Origin: Paragonimus westermani
Lineage: Eukaryota > Platyhelminthes > Trematoda > Plagiorchiida > Troglotrematidae
DNA: 64,000 bases
Assembly: GCA_008508345.1 (NCBI GenBank)
Contig: QNGE01003843.1
Location: forward strand, 1-64,000
Direction: 5' to 3'
In this document: positions 50,160 through 62,000 of the stretch, one piece after another
How positions within the stretch are numbered: position 1 is the first letter of the stretch
Layout of the letters: each line of letters begins with the position of its first letter
The notes under the pieces: model-generated
The model's input: only the letters and a program-made list of their open reading frames with translations
Databases searched by the model: none
What the model was told of the DNA's origin: nothing
Program-made: the position numbers and the translations under genes

Positions 50160-53100
50160 TCTCTTATCCACCTTCCGCCTTACACCAATCAGCGCAGCAC
50201 CGGTAGGGAATGTCGCGTGTGACACACGACTGACTGAGTTCGCATCACGTGATTCCGCCAGTTTGGTCAAGGTGACCCTAAGTACCTAAGTATTATATCA
50301 ACTGGAAATCAGTGTTAAGTACCTGTATGTAACACTAGCAGAACCATGTAGTGCCAGTTTCGAGTGAGGGCACCTGACACTGCGGATACGTTCATCGACT
50401 GAAGTTATCCTCAGGTACTCTGTTCACCTTGATCAGGCGAGTTCATATAGGTTTAGATGCTTCCAGATCAAAGTGCAACATGGTTGCAGTTCACGGTTCA
50501 CGAATAATCTTCCCTTGTTTAGAAAGTATGACAAACAGCAACAACATCGTACCAGATCCCAGTGCTCCATCCAACCCGGAGCAGTTCCTCGTAAATCCTA
50601 CTGTAACGTGGCCGAAATAGTGACATCCGTGGAAACTCGGTGAAGCCATTACAGTAATGAGTCCGATTGACTTGCAGGTGTCACGCAATCGTTCTCCGGG
50701 TCTATCTGGTTCACCGTCACAAACTGACAATCTGATTTCTGCTCGCGTAGGCCCGATGTACACATCGAAAATACCAAGCCAACCATTTATACAGCTTCCC
50801 GATCAGAATTATTTCGATGAAGGAGAACTACGCTCGATCATTCATGACCGACCGCAATCAGCCATGTTTGTCTGCATGATGACCTATTGGGCAGGATGGG
50901 ACGGTGTGGCCACCGTGCCGACAGTCAGTCACACCAATTTGACCAACACTTATGAGGTCTGACAAACGACGCTCTCCTGGTCCTTCAGGAAAAATAGTTC
51001 TAGTGCACTCCTGTTCACCCGCTGCCTAGCGATACAGGCTTCTGAGCCAATGGCTTTGGTTGAGAGCCCTAATCATTCTGCTGTCTAGGTTTGGGCGTCT
51101 AGACCGTATCTTAGCTTAAACACAACCGCAAATACTCACCAGAGCAATAATTCCAGACTGCGTCGGCCGTCTCACGGTATAAACCGGGTCGCGCTGTTGG
51201 GTGCATGCAGCGCGGTAGGTGGTCCAAAACATGCTACTGCTGACCCATACCCCAGTGTCCTATCAAACTTGGCTGCCAGGCCCCTTCTGACCCGCACTCC
51301 CGACAACTAGTCTGCATGTTCCACGACAGATATAGCTAATCATATTAACACTGTTGTTAATTCCCATCTCTTCCCGTTCAGCCTCTGGACCTCCCTCGTT
51401 CTTTGTTTAGACCTAGTATGCAAATTAATGTAATATGTGCTTTGAACGTTCGCACTCTAAAACAGACTGGCCAACAGGCCACTCTCCCATGAACTTAGAC
51501 TCGTTGAATGCCAATGTCTGTTGTGTTTTGGAGACTAGTGGTCAATCTATGGAACTAGCAGCACCCATCCAGTCTACCCAGTACTGGTTACACACCCGTA
51601 AAGCAGTTTTCAGAGTTGCTATCCGGTGGTAGCAGTATCCTCAATTGCCGGGAATAAATAACCATATGTGCGAAAGGTTATGTTTACGTGTGTGCACCGT
51701 GTACACCATTCATTGAGTTGGAACCAGAGTTCACGCTCGAAAACCGCCTCGGTGGCCACGCCCAGCCGAAACTTCTCTCAGAATAGACAGAAGACGACAA
51801 TGCACGTACAATATTCACGACTGCTTTCACAATCCATCACGTTCTGTTCTGAGACAATGATTCTCCAAAAGGGTTTGTGGACGGACTCCGTATTTTCGGA
51901 AATCCTTCCGTTAAGTTATCTGCAGCTTCGTTTAAACACAAGATACATGGTCTGTGCAGACCCGTACAGTGGACTCTACAGGGCCAACCCGTAGCATTAG
52001 CTCACTCCATTCGAAGGTAGCCGAGTCGGTCACGTGATCGACACCGCATGACAGTCTGGAGCAGCCGTGATGGTAGATTAGAGGTGGTTGCTTCGTCGAT
52101 CTATTCGAATGCAATCTGCACTCGAAATATCTCATCACTTGACCATATAAAGTTAGTCAATTAGCCACTGGATCGATGGGTGTGATAATAAGCTTGACTA
52201 TCACAAATGAATGGAAATCCTTGTAAATTAGACGTTACGACTGGCATTGGATTAGTGAGTGATTCCACCGTTTTGGTTTAGTTGAGCAGCTGAATCATGC
52301 AATATTTCTTGCTGCGTATGTAATGCTAGAGCGGTCGTCCTCAATACTAGTCACGGAATACTGGTGAGACCCTTTTGGTCGGAAGGTGGATGAGAAACTA
52401 ACATTCTGATCAATGATAAGTCTGCCTCTGTGTATCACTGAAGAAACTATGAGGCAGGTTTCAGTAAGACCTGATAAGGAGACTGGTGTTGAAAATATGT
52501 GGTGGTGTAATCAGAAACGTGTACTTATGGTGGATTGAGGGAGCGCCGTCTGACATTCGGAGAGTAGAACTTGTTGAATCATGGCAATGTGCTATCTGAC
52601 AGTTGGACAGTAGCTCATCCTGTTGGCTCGTTCGTCCGCATGTTCAGATCAGGCTTTCACTATTCTTGTCTATCAAATTCAGGTGGTTTATACAATGTGA
52701 TCAACCGCTATATGTAATTTTGACCATACACCACCACCAAACAGTTATGGTTACACGCACTCCACCACGGTCGTTGAAATGGTGATCGGTTCGTCCGCAA
52801 CTTCACACCAAGACGCAGTCAACTCGTACACCACAGATGAGTCGTTTAAAACCGTGGTGGTGCACTGTGGCTAACCATGTATCATCCACGGGTTGTTGGG
52901 TTTCACGTCGTGTATAAGGTTTTGTAACCTTGACCCAATGATCATATGTAAACAATTGTGTTGTCGCGTTTTGTTATTGTTGACGCTCCAACAACACGAG
53001 GATTTGTTTACATTTATATTTGTCAGTCAGGAACGCCATATCCGCTTAGGTTGCTTGGATGTATTGTGCGGGCATTTCGATACACCCGAAGCACTGTCAG

Positions 53101-53199
53101 TTTGGCGCATGGTTTTAACACACAATGCCAATCAAGTCTGTCTAACCAACCGAGTCCATCCTGTGAGGTCTTTAGTTCTGGTCGTGAATATGATCGATA
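50160..53199 (-). repeat. 3.04-kb inverted repeat, arm 2
   Basis: Reverse complement of 21,633-24,672. It ends exactly at the ambiguous base 53,200; the last aligned base (53,199) pairs with 21,633. The core is identical in all stretches compared, with mismatches only near both ends. It lies within the 4.1-kb piece bounded by the two n characters, so its orientation and its existence as a separate copy depend on scaffolding. Confidence 0.95.
51421..51632 (+). pseudogene. RTE-like endonuclease N-terminal fragment (arm 2 copy)
   Basis: The frame from 51,421 reads 23 codons including 'VICALNVRTLKQTGQQA', then a stop at 51,490-51,492. 'LDSLNANVCCVLET' continues in the frame starting at 51,435. 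It is the same dead endonuclease piece as in arm 1, with the same frameshift, so the two share that lesion by descent or by assembly copying. Confidence 0.65.
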
Positions 53200-53200
53200 N
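53200..53200. other. assembly join (single n) at end of arm 2
   Basis: The n coincides with the end of inverted-repeat homology: 53,201 no longer pairs with 21,631. The 176-codon frame 52,893-53,423 crosses this base and is therefore probably chimeric. Confidence 0.85.
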
Positions 53201-53985
53201 ACATCTCGACACGATGTTGGAATACGATCAAGGCCAACATTGGGTGGATGGCGGACAGCACGAGCAGCCGGACGAGCCATCGCGCAACGAAATCGGACAA
53301 ACAGACGAGGAATGGCGAGCGGAAAACCCCCCGATAGAATGCGCCGATCACACAAGTGAACCGGTCAGAAGTGCACACGACGTGAGAACGGAACCCGGGG
53401 GGTGTTGTGGGTTGGAATTATGACTCCTAAACGAGAGAGCGTGCGTTGCATGTGACTGGCGATTTGGACAATGAAGGTTGTGGTTTATTGGACGCCTTCT
53501 CGCTACACTTGTACTAACGAAGTGTATGGCGTAGTGAAGTGGCTTAGACGCAACTGAGTTGAGCAGGGATGCGAATTCCCAACTTGGGAAGATGTGTTCT
53601 GAGTGCTGATCAGTGTTTCCTTTCTTTTCTCCTAAACATTGCGGCATGGTGCTCACGACACAATGCGGACAGTGCCGATAATCTTATTTTTGAACCACCC
53701 ATGTTATTGAATTGATATGTGATTCGGTCTTAATTAGTCAAATTCAGGGATACACTGACATAGGGAACTTTGAATTCTCCTTATCCACTTCGTTAACACA
53801 GAGAAGATATGTGTGGGTTACTCTCGTCAGTCCTTTCCTCTACTCAAGGCCCTCTTCTGTCCTCGTGGCATTATACGACAGTCTGACAGAGTGTATGGTG
53901 TAGGAGACTATTAGCTGACATGTCCATTACAGAGTACAACCACATAAGTCTGTGAAAATCTAAAGGTTGGTTAAAGAAATTCTTT
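53201..53985. other. GC-richer segment, unidentified
   Basis: Open frames overlap on both strands from 53,200 to 53,660, with Arg/Ala-rich products, as expected of GC-rich noncoding sequence. No motif is recognised. Confidence 0.4.
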
Positions 53986-53989
53986 TAAC

Positions 53990-54440
53990 ATTCACTGCCA
54001 AATGCCCGCTTTCTAACAACTTTTACTCATCCGAGTGGTCGAATGCTATCACCAGCGTTCAAATACTCGTAGACAGTTCACATCTCCTTTCCCCAGTGCC
54101 CAGGCTTTTCTACCAGTTGTTTCATGCACTTTGCCTTCAAGCTTCAGAGATATCTCTCTTTTCTGAGGTGATCTTGAGGATATGTCATTCTCCATATCTC
54201 CACCGCCACTGATAAAACTCCCTAAATACCCGAACCGGTTAGAAACCTCCGCGACTTCATTGTCTAACATCAAACTTGAACAGTCACGGCAGTCCTACAG
54301 AAACGCTACACTTTGGGGCTGCAAAACGCATTTCCAAGTAATTGCCAAAGCACGCTACTTGAAAATTATCAGACATCAAGACTTTGTCATTAGTATAGTC
54401 CAGACAAGTCGATGTTACACCAGGTAAGAAATCAAAACGC
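53990..54440 (-). pseudogene. RTE-like LINE, RT relic, antisense
   Basis: On the minus strand, 'DFLPGVTSTCLDYTNDKVLM' (54,433-54,374) matches the catalytic segment of the RTE RT, with the box changed from YADD to YTND (54,397-54,386). 'EMRFAAPKCSVS' follows (motif D). After a frame change comes 'EVSNRFGYLGSFISGGGDME' with 'NDISSRS' (motif E and thumb, from about 54,250), and then degraded 'ISLKLEGKVHET' and 'RKAWALG'. Near 54,010 another frame gives 'VVRKRAFGS', the region after the RT. Order and spacing match the copy at 31.9 kb, but the sequence is a different, older subfamily member. Confidence 0.72.
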
Positions 54441-54966
54441 CTGTAACTTGAGTGCTGCAGACAGTCCTCCATTGTTTGGTCTATGACAAAACTAAACAGA
54501 ACTACTGGAAATGGACAGCCTTAATGGACGCTTCTCTTGGTTTGGTAACAGCCAGAGAGTTCACTGTGAATCATATAACCTGCGTTAAAGTATGGCAATA
54601 AAGTGTAAACAATATGTTCGAATACTCGGTCGCTGCATTCTACGCCTAAGTGAATGTAAGTGTACGTTGACCATCTGTGTCGAACACACCTTTACAATAG
54701 TGGAAAACGATCACTGTTGGCAGACGGCATGACGATGTCAAGAAATTTGGTGACTACTTCCTCATCAAGAACGAAATCCTGTCTGTTCCCCCTAATACCT
54801 GCTTCTCCGGATGCAGTGAGTCGACGAAGTATAATGGACATGATGCTTTGGGTTGTTTAGATGAGGAGGCGCTATTAGAAGGATAATCGTTAAAACAAGC
54901 AAACATAAATCGAATGAAAGCAAGTCACCTATTGTGACATTCTTTCCGCTGCATTAATACAGTTAG
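54441..54966. other. unannotated DNA
   Basis: Nothing recognised; RTE homology does not extend visibly upstream of 54,440 on the minus strand. Confidence 0.4.
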
Positions 54967-55040
54967 CTGCGATCAAGTGTGAGTGATGTTCTACTTGAAA
55001 ATAAACCAACTCCCCGGCTACTCATCAGTAATACAGTTGA
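54967..55040 (+). repeat. SINE 3' tail fragment
   Basis: 'caagtgtgagtgatgttcta' and the following 40 bases match the 3' part of the 9.4-kb SINE at 53 of 59 positions. The tRNA-like head is not recognisable upstream. Confidence 0.65.
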
Positions 55041-56155
55041 GTTCAGTACCCACAAACAATGTGCTTCTTTTCGGGAACACTGTAGCTGCCCACGTGGTTG
55101 GCTAGATTTTTTATCTCTAACCATGCGGCATATATTTTTGTAATGGTGAACCAGAAATAGGGCTAATTCAATTCAAGCATGTTAAGCCATCGTCGAACAA
55201 TGTTGTCGACTCTAGTGTTCACAGTAACCGTTTGCCCTCACTCCTGAGATGTGCTGTTGTTTCTCTGAATATCAGGGATGATTTCTTACAGCGAATCAGC
55301 CTGCAAATTTTATTTCTACCCACGTTAGAACCACTTCGGACTTGTTAATGGCTTATTCTCTTGTCATTTTGTCTCACCGGCGTCATTGAAGCAGAAAGTA
55401 TCAGTCTGTGGTTGAGAATAGTGACCGAATTGGAAGCTCCATATGATGTCTCCAGTGTTCATCTATTGACTAAACATGGTAATTAGACTACAAACGTTTT
55501 ACCACAGAAAGAAGTGACCTCTTTTATGCACAATGACTTATCTGTATAGATTCTAGCCTTGCAGTTTATAAGCATTGAATAATGTCTGTCTTTATGCTGA
55601 ATCGCAGGATTAACGTTTCACCTGAAATTTCATTGGTTATTCTATGTTGTTCTTGAACATGACCTGAAATCAGGTGAGTTACTTTTCGCGCCCGTTGACC
55701 TGTGAAGTTACATCTGATTGGATTATTCACATTGTTTTGAACCCCAACACACATCTTCTTTCTAACTCTTCCTACAAGTGGTTATCTACAGTCAACCTTT
55801 AATCATCAGTCTGGTATGCTTGTTAATCCACCCAGTTCTGATGATATTTAGTAACGCGCTTAAGTCATTCCCGAGCATCGGTTCGTGGATTTTTTCTAAT
55901 ATTGTGTTAGTTTATCAAGCAGACTGATGAGTACCGGAACGCCAGAAATCTCCGAGTGTTTAGTGTTTGCATAGTCGAGGATGTCTGCGGCGTCCACGTT
56001 CTCGTGTCTAATATTCGTGAATGGGGATCCAGGAGAACTGATTGCGTCACTTGACGAATGATTCGTTTGCCACCACAGCGCTTTTCACATCCATGGACCT
56101 GGCTCAGACCGAGAAAACATTACAAGAACGACTCTAAAGGACATCGTGATCACAT
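55041..56155. other. unannotated DNA
   Basis: No recognised gene or repeat. Confidence 0.45.
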
Positions 56156-56156
56156 G

Positions 56157-56592
56157 AACAACTGAAACAGGAAGGTGCACGCGACCAACTGAAACCATTT
56201 ACCTTCGAAAGCTAAACCTACGAACCGGCGAAAGAAGCCCGAGTAGAATTACCGAAGCAGCCAAACAAAGACCGGAAGTTATTGCACTGCCGAAAAGTGG
56301 ACCAAATTTTGGTGGCGACAATTTTGTACTACGCGAACGGTCCAAGACAATCGATATACACAATCTGCTCAACACATTCAACGGTAATAAATTTGCCACT
56401 GGGATTGAAAATGATAAACTACCACTCTTTGATGTACGATTCATCCGAGTGCTTGATGAAATGCTGGAGATCTCGGTTTACCACAAACAAATGTATACGA
56501 TCTTCACAACAACCGCTCAGGCCTCCACAATGAAAATGGAATCCAAACCCGGCCTAAATAAGCAGAACCACACTGATCTACCGGAAAGGTGA
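56157..56592 (+). pseudogene. Penelope-like element, RT C-terminal relic
   Basis: A plus frame with no early Met stays open for about 140 codons to the TGA at 56,590. It contains 'FVLRERSKTIDIHNLLNTF', then 'KFATGIENDKLPLFDVRFIR' and 'LEISVYHKQMYT'. In Penelope-like retroelements the RT core is followed by a segment with a similar pattern: a K/F-T-x-E strand, a D/N-x-LP-F-LD-V turn, and a VY-R/H-K-x-T strand. Those residues are all visible here, with one substitution in the turn (LPLFDV). The catalytic box would lie upstream and is not recognisable, and no GIY-YIG endonuclease is seen downstream. It is a short, probably dead fragment; other RT lineages share this pattern only weakly. Confidence 0.5.
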
Positions 56593-57779
56593 AAAGTATC
56601 TTTGTCGGGTATTTCTTTTAAACGGATACTCTTGATGTTCCATCAGACAAAGCCTAACGTAAGATAACAGGAACACAAAATCTATGAACCATGCAACAAA
56701 ACTAACTGATTTGTCATACATCGAAACATCAGACATGAATGTAAGAATTCTGTGATCAGCCGGAATCGCGCTAGCGTGCAATACAACATCAATCCTGATG
56801 AGGATATTTTCAAAATCGATGAAACAACTTAAAACTATCGACAGGAGGTATACAATATGCAAAACCAAATCAACCCTTCTCGATGAGCACAAGTTCAAGT
56901 GAACTGTCAACAACAAGAGTGTTCATGGACATTATCCAATCAAAATAAACGTCAGCTGGCATCCTGATAGGATCGGACTAATCTGTTGAATAAATCAATT
57001 CCTCAACAAGATAGAACAAATACTCAATAAAATTGTTTCGTCGAATTATTGGAAGATAAAGAGGGTGCGCTATCTCACTATTCACTGGATTGAGTGGCAT
57101 TGTAAATAGCCTAATGGTTCTGCTGCGGTGTGTAATGAAATAAAGTTGTATGCTTGTCCAAGATGAGTAAATTCAATTAGTGTTAGTAAACGTGCTATTC
57201 TTATTCAGGATGATGTCTGCCCTAATCCTAAATCAGCACAGGTTTCCGAATTTATGCAGAGCAACACTTTACTATCAAGCCTGCTGGCCTTGACATCGGA
57301 AGGTGATTACACATCTGGTAAAGATCGCTTTGAACGCACAATCGAGGTCCTGAGAGGAACTGTTCATAATGCACCTGTACGACTCGCCAACCACTGGCCA
57401 GCATACATCCACACAATCCTGAGGGGTTTCACTCACGTTCCCAATTGTGAAACTAGCGCTGAGATCTGAAGAAATCAAACCGAAGGTTTGTCAAACTTTC
57501 TCCCTAGGTAGGTTGGATTAAAAAGTCGTTACAAAAGTGGATATGTAACCAGACGTGATTAAGGGTCAACTGGCAATCACCCAAATCCCTGGCTACACAA
57601 CAAAAACCTGCAGCGAATTAGCCAATCCCAGCTAGGAGCACGCCTGTTCTGAAATATGGCCATTGCGAAGTGTATAGCAAATCTTAACATCATCTCAAAC
57701 ATATGTAGGTAATCCATAGCTCTGAACTTCGTCCACAGGCGATCGCAGCTTTCACATTCTGATGGACATTTCTCGCAGA
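56593..57779. other. unannotated DNA
   Basis: The 112-codon minus frame at 56,578-56,916 and the 71-codon plus frame at 57,254-57,469 have no recognised motif. Confidence 0.4.
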
Positions 57780-57875
57780 GATCTTTTAAGGGACCGGGGG
57801 TTGAACTCCAGTACATGTCTCTGAGGCAGATATGTTGACCAATGTGTCCTCGATCGCACACAAGACAAGATTGAA
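57780..57875 (-). repeat. tRNA-derived SINE head, antisense
   Basis: The minus strand reads 'cacattggtcaacatatctg' followed by 'cctcagagacatgtactgg' and 'ggagttcaaccccc' (B box at 57,809-57,796). This is the same head as the 9.28-kb copy. The 127-codon minus frame across it is not considered coding. Confidence 0.55.
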
Positions 57876-58955
57876 TCAACATGTCTAAACTTACAAGCAG
57901 GAATAGTGCGCATCTCGTCGTTCGGTTGCCAACACAGTGTGACAATCGGAAGAAGCACATTACGTCAGGTGTTCATTTATCAGCCACAGTCTTAAAGCAG
58001 CTCATAACCAGCGACGACTGATTCCTTCAATTGCCCATCTGTTGCTGATTACCGGTATCACAGAAAGTTGAGTTCAAGAATTTAACGCGTGCTGACCTAC
58101 ATATGAAATGTTTGAACGAATAAAAAGCGGACATATCAAGCCTTGCACGCATAATCTCATACTGCCGAAAAGTGTTCACTCATCTAAGCTATGTTCATGC
58201 GAAAACTGTGAGCATGGTTCACGAATGGTTCTTCAAGAACCAATTACTATTGCTCGGCTGATAAAACACGATTTCGGACTGTCAGCTATGCAAATACGTG
58301 GGTTCAATCTTATCTGCTACCCCACCGATTACTTCACCGAGGGTTGTTGTCTGTTGGGTAGTTTTATATGCACGAACTATTTCCTCTCGGTAATGACTAA
58401 ACAAAGGAACACAATGAGGAAAAAGCATTCAAATGACACTAAATTGCACATACAAACCGAAATAGTTCAGTATTCTATCTATGGCAGTAGCTGTATATCG
58501 ATCAGTACGGCTCATCAGGCTGGATAATAGACAGTTTGCTAAAAGTTGTGTCGGTGGCTAACTGTCCTGACACAGAATGGTTATGAACAGCTGTGTTGTC
58601 TGGTCAGCTCGCTAGAGGGGGGATAATTTTGGAAACGTTCTACGCAATTCGACTCATTAATTTCCGAATCACAAGCCATTTCTCCTGAAAAGAGGTAGAA
58701 TGAGAGTGGCCAACAAAACGCATCTGTATGCAATGGGTAAGGCCCTCTTTGGACAATCCCAACTTATAGTTTGCGTTCGGAAAAACGGTTGAGTCTTCGG
58801 CTCCGGATTCAAAAGTGGATTAATCGAACAGATGTAATGACACCCATTATTCGATTGACTTTTTCTTAGAGCTGCTTATACACTTCCCGATTTACCACTT
58901 GTCTAAAACCTTTACGCTTGTATACATACACATCGTCACCGATTACAAGAATACA
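57876..58955. other. unannotated DNA with an unrecognised 139-codon frame
   Basis: The plus frame 58,108-58,527 is long for this window and Cys-containing ('SKLCSCENCEHGSRMV' at about residues 26-41). It matches no zinc-finger or other domain I know and has no convincing splice sites or partner exons. I treat it as possible but unsupported. Confidence 0.2.
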
Positions 58956-58959
58956 ACAG

Positions 58960-59050
58960 TGATTAGCATGCATTTGCTCCATAGCAACGACACCCGATTA
59001 ATATTCATGTGGTCGCGAGTTCGAGTCCGGCTGCTTCAGTATACAGGTTC
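58960..59050 (+). repeat. possible tRNA-like element
   Basis: 'gtggtcgcgagttcgagtccggc' (59,009-59,031) is a strong B box with a T-arm-like surround, and 'tccatagcaacgac' lies about 35 bp upstream as a weak A box. It does not fold into an obvious cloverleaf by eye. It could be a SINE head or a tRNA pseudogene. Confidence 0.3.
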
Positions 59051-62000
59051 GGAAGGTTTGACAACGAACAGTCCGCATGTGGACCACATGTCACGTGCAC
59101 AGGAAAGCGAACAGTTTGTGGAATAAATACTGGAAAATTGACAACCTGTATCACTGATTGATACTGATGACCCATTTTCATACAACAGTAAAACAAAACC
59201 CATCGTAGGGATATGAGGGGTAGAAGAGGTATGATTTGTGACATTTCTTTATCTATGTTGAATCCATCCACATTCTTGCACTTGTACTCTGTGACCAAAT
59301 AGCCCAACTACTAGTGAGATTAGGACAACTTTCGCAAGACTTCGGTTATCCGTTAACTGACATTGTACATCTGACAACCACATCATCACCATCTTACAGA
59401 TGTGTAGATTATTCGCCCGCTAAACAATACCGGTCATATCACAATCATCTCTATTTACACAATAGCGCTCCTATGTCCAGTACTCAATTAACCTAGTCAT
59501 CGTGGTGTCTGACGTGCTCAATCAGAACACAATGGTGACAGCACCTAAAGTTGCAATCTTGACGGGCGACGAAGTGCGTAAAGAAACATTCAGCATAATG
59601 TGCTACTGACTACTAGCTTCCGCTTTCGAAATGCAGCCTTCGCAAATTTCATCCAAACAATTTAATACAATTCAACCATCAACCAACAAACTGTATATGG
59701 ATAACCTAGTGAAAACATCGTGTACTTCGTATCACCTATTATACCTGTATAATATTAAGAACGTTCCAGAAATGGTATATGAACCCATCAATCAAACCAG
59801 TGTGGTAACACAGTACACTTTCACAATCACGCTGTAACCAAATCAGTTGTCCGAATGAATAACTTGAGGGCTACAAGAATCTAGTCACGTGGATCAGCAA
59901 ATACAGACGCATGGTATGTAGAATTATTCCGATTGCACAGTTTCGATGCAAATCCCAGAACGTACGGAGGTTCACCGATAACAGATTAAGTCAGTGTCTC
60001 ACTTTCACATACTTAACCATCCAGGATAATCGAAAATATTCACCGGTGAACAAGGTGGAACAAGGTGCAATCGTTTAATTCCACTGTGCGATTGCGACAG
60101 ACCCACATTCCACTTGACAACAACTGGTGGTTGTCAACACTGCTGAAAACAAGTTAGTGTGCAAGCAATGTGCCACCACAAAGTGTGGCGGAAAGTGTGA
60201 CGGAAATGAATCGTTTGCTCCGATTTATTGTTTCCATCAGATGAAACTCATTTCTTAAAAGAAACGCAAGTAACGAAACGGAAACCGGCGTCCTCGTGGC
60301 GCAACCGACAATGTAAATGTGAGGCATAACAATGTTGAAAATACCCTGATATGTTGTTATTCCGATCAGTCCTTTCGTTAGTTTGAACATGCACACGTCT
60401 GTAGACAAACCCTGTATCTTTGTGACTTAGGGCCCAATGGGTAGTTTGGCGAGAAATGTATCAGCGGTCTTTTGCGTGCACCGTTAGAATTACCAATTTG
60501 TCATCGAACTGGCACGCTAACGAAAGACGATAACAGCCGACAGAATGTATACACACGGGCCAAGAAGGCTATATAGAGTGTTAAGCGCCACAATCTAGGT
60601 CATACAGCACAAGTAGCATAAGAAACTCCTTTGATGCCTCACTCGTTATCCTGACTTGCTTGTTTGTTTCCCGTGCACTGTGCAACGCTCCTCCGAATCA
60701 GTGAACGTCTATCAGATATGGGTTGTCTAACCGCCATGCAAACGAATGGATGTGATGTACGGTTACGTATTCTGACAACGCTGGTAGAGATGAGAAACAA
60801 TCCGTCAGTGTTTGTGACCATGTAAGAATCACAAACGCCTGTTGTAGCACAGTCATACTGTTGGCTGCATTATTCTGGTCTCACTCTTCTTTCACTTCCG
60901 TATGCATTACTTTTGGGAATCGAGAGACAGTTAAAAAGGAACACCAGCTTAGAACAAGAACATCTCTTATCTCTCTCATCAGTCGAAAGCTTCATACTCG
61001 TTGAAAGGACAAACCATTTAGTTTCAACCTCACTCAATTTGAACACACTTACTAGCCAACCAGACACAGTCAGTTTAGCGGGTCTATTTCGCAACGCGTT
61101 TGTTACCGTAGCATAATCCGGGCAGCATACTACAGGGATGTCTGAACCTAAACAAAAGACGTGGAAGCGGTCACAGCTTAAACCCATACGGACCGTAGGA
61201 ATGGCTGCCATTGCCGACAATGATAATTCACGTCCAGCCTGGATTACACCAGTGCTGATAGGTGGGATTCGTTCTAAGAATTAGCCAACTGCAGTGGCGT
61301 TTCAAGTCGGTCACAAATTTACTAATTCCATCCTCTGCGGTATTCAATACAAAAACCAGAATGAGCACATAATTAGGTGCTCTTTCAGGTCACCTTCCCC
61401 GTCCACACATGCATACAGCACGCAACGACACCAAAATTAATAGATTTCTCTTATAATGTCTGTGCACAGCATTATTGAGCCACCTATGCCAATACATGAG
61501 AATTCGAATAACTAAGCCACTCAAAATGATGGCTGATCACTCAAATTGCTAGGCAGCTTTGGGGGAGGAGTACGACAGGAAGGGAATTGTCTGATTGATG
61601 AAGTTGAACCATAGTTAGAAATATTGTTGGTTTCGTTCCGTAAAGGAAAAGCACAAAACAGCGGACACGAGCAGCTACATAAAAGAAGCAGACCACCTTA
61701 CAAAATGGTCACTCAGTCGTTCTGGCTGTTATGATTGGTCAGCGAGAGTGACCAAGGACGCAGTTTCCCCACTTTTGTTTCCAAAACTTGTGTAACTTTT
61801 TTATGTCACTGCCTATGACAACTTTAGTACCGGCTCCTGAAGGGACAAGGTCAGCGTCATTTTTAAGTTTGGCCCAGACAATTGGGTTGTATACTACAGA
61901 ACACCGAATCAATCAACTTACCTCCCCAGGTTGCCTAATTAACCTTTTTGGGTGTTTTCGTCTCGCACAGCTCCAAACCAAGGAGTACCTCCACTTCGTA

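Noticed and set aside
50098..50170. Functional tRNA gene around the B box
   Set aside because: No cloverleaf could be folded by eye and there is no convincing A box; at best SINE-like.
25217..54440. RTE relics flanking both inverted arms as part of a larger palindrome
   Set aside because: They lie at opposite ends of the arm unit (right of 24,672, and right of 53,199, which pairs with 21,633), so they are not mirror partners.
60870..61220. 'DIPVVCCP' on the minus strand resembling a CLIP-domain end
   Set aside because: Only two upstream cysteines, no protease domain, no splice context, and an open frame on the opposite strand. A short Cys-Cys-Pro match is not evidence.
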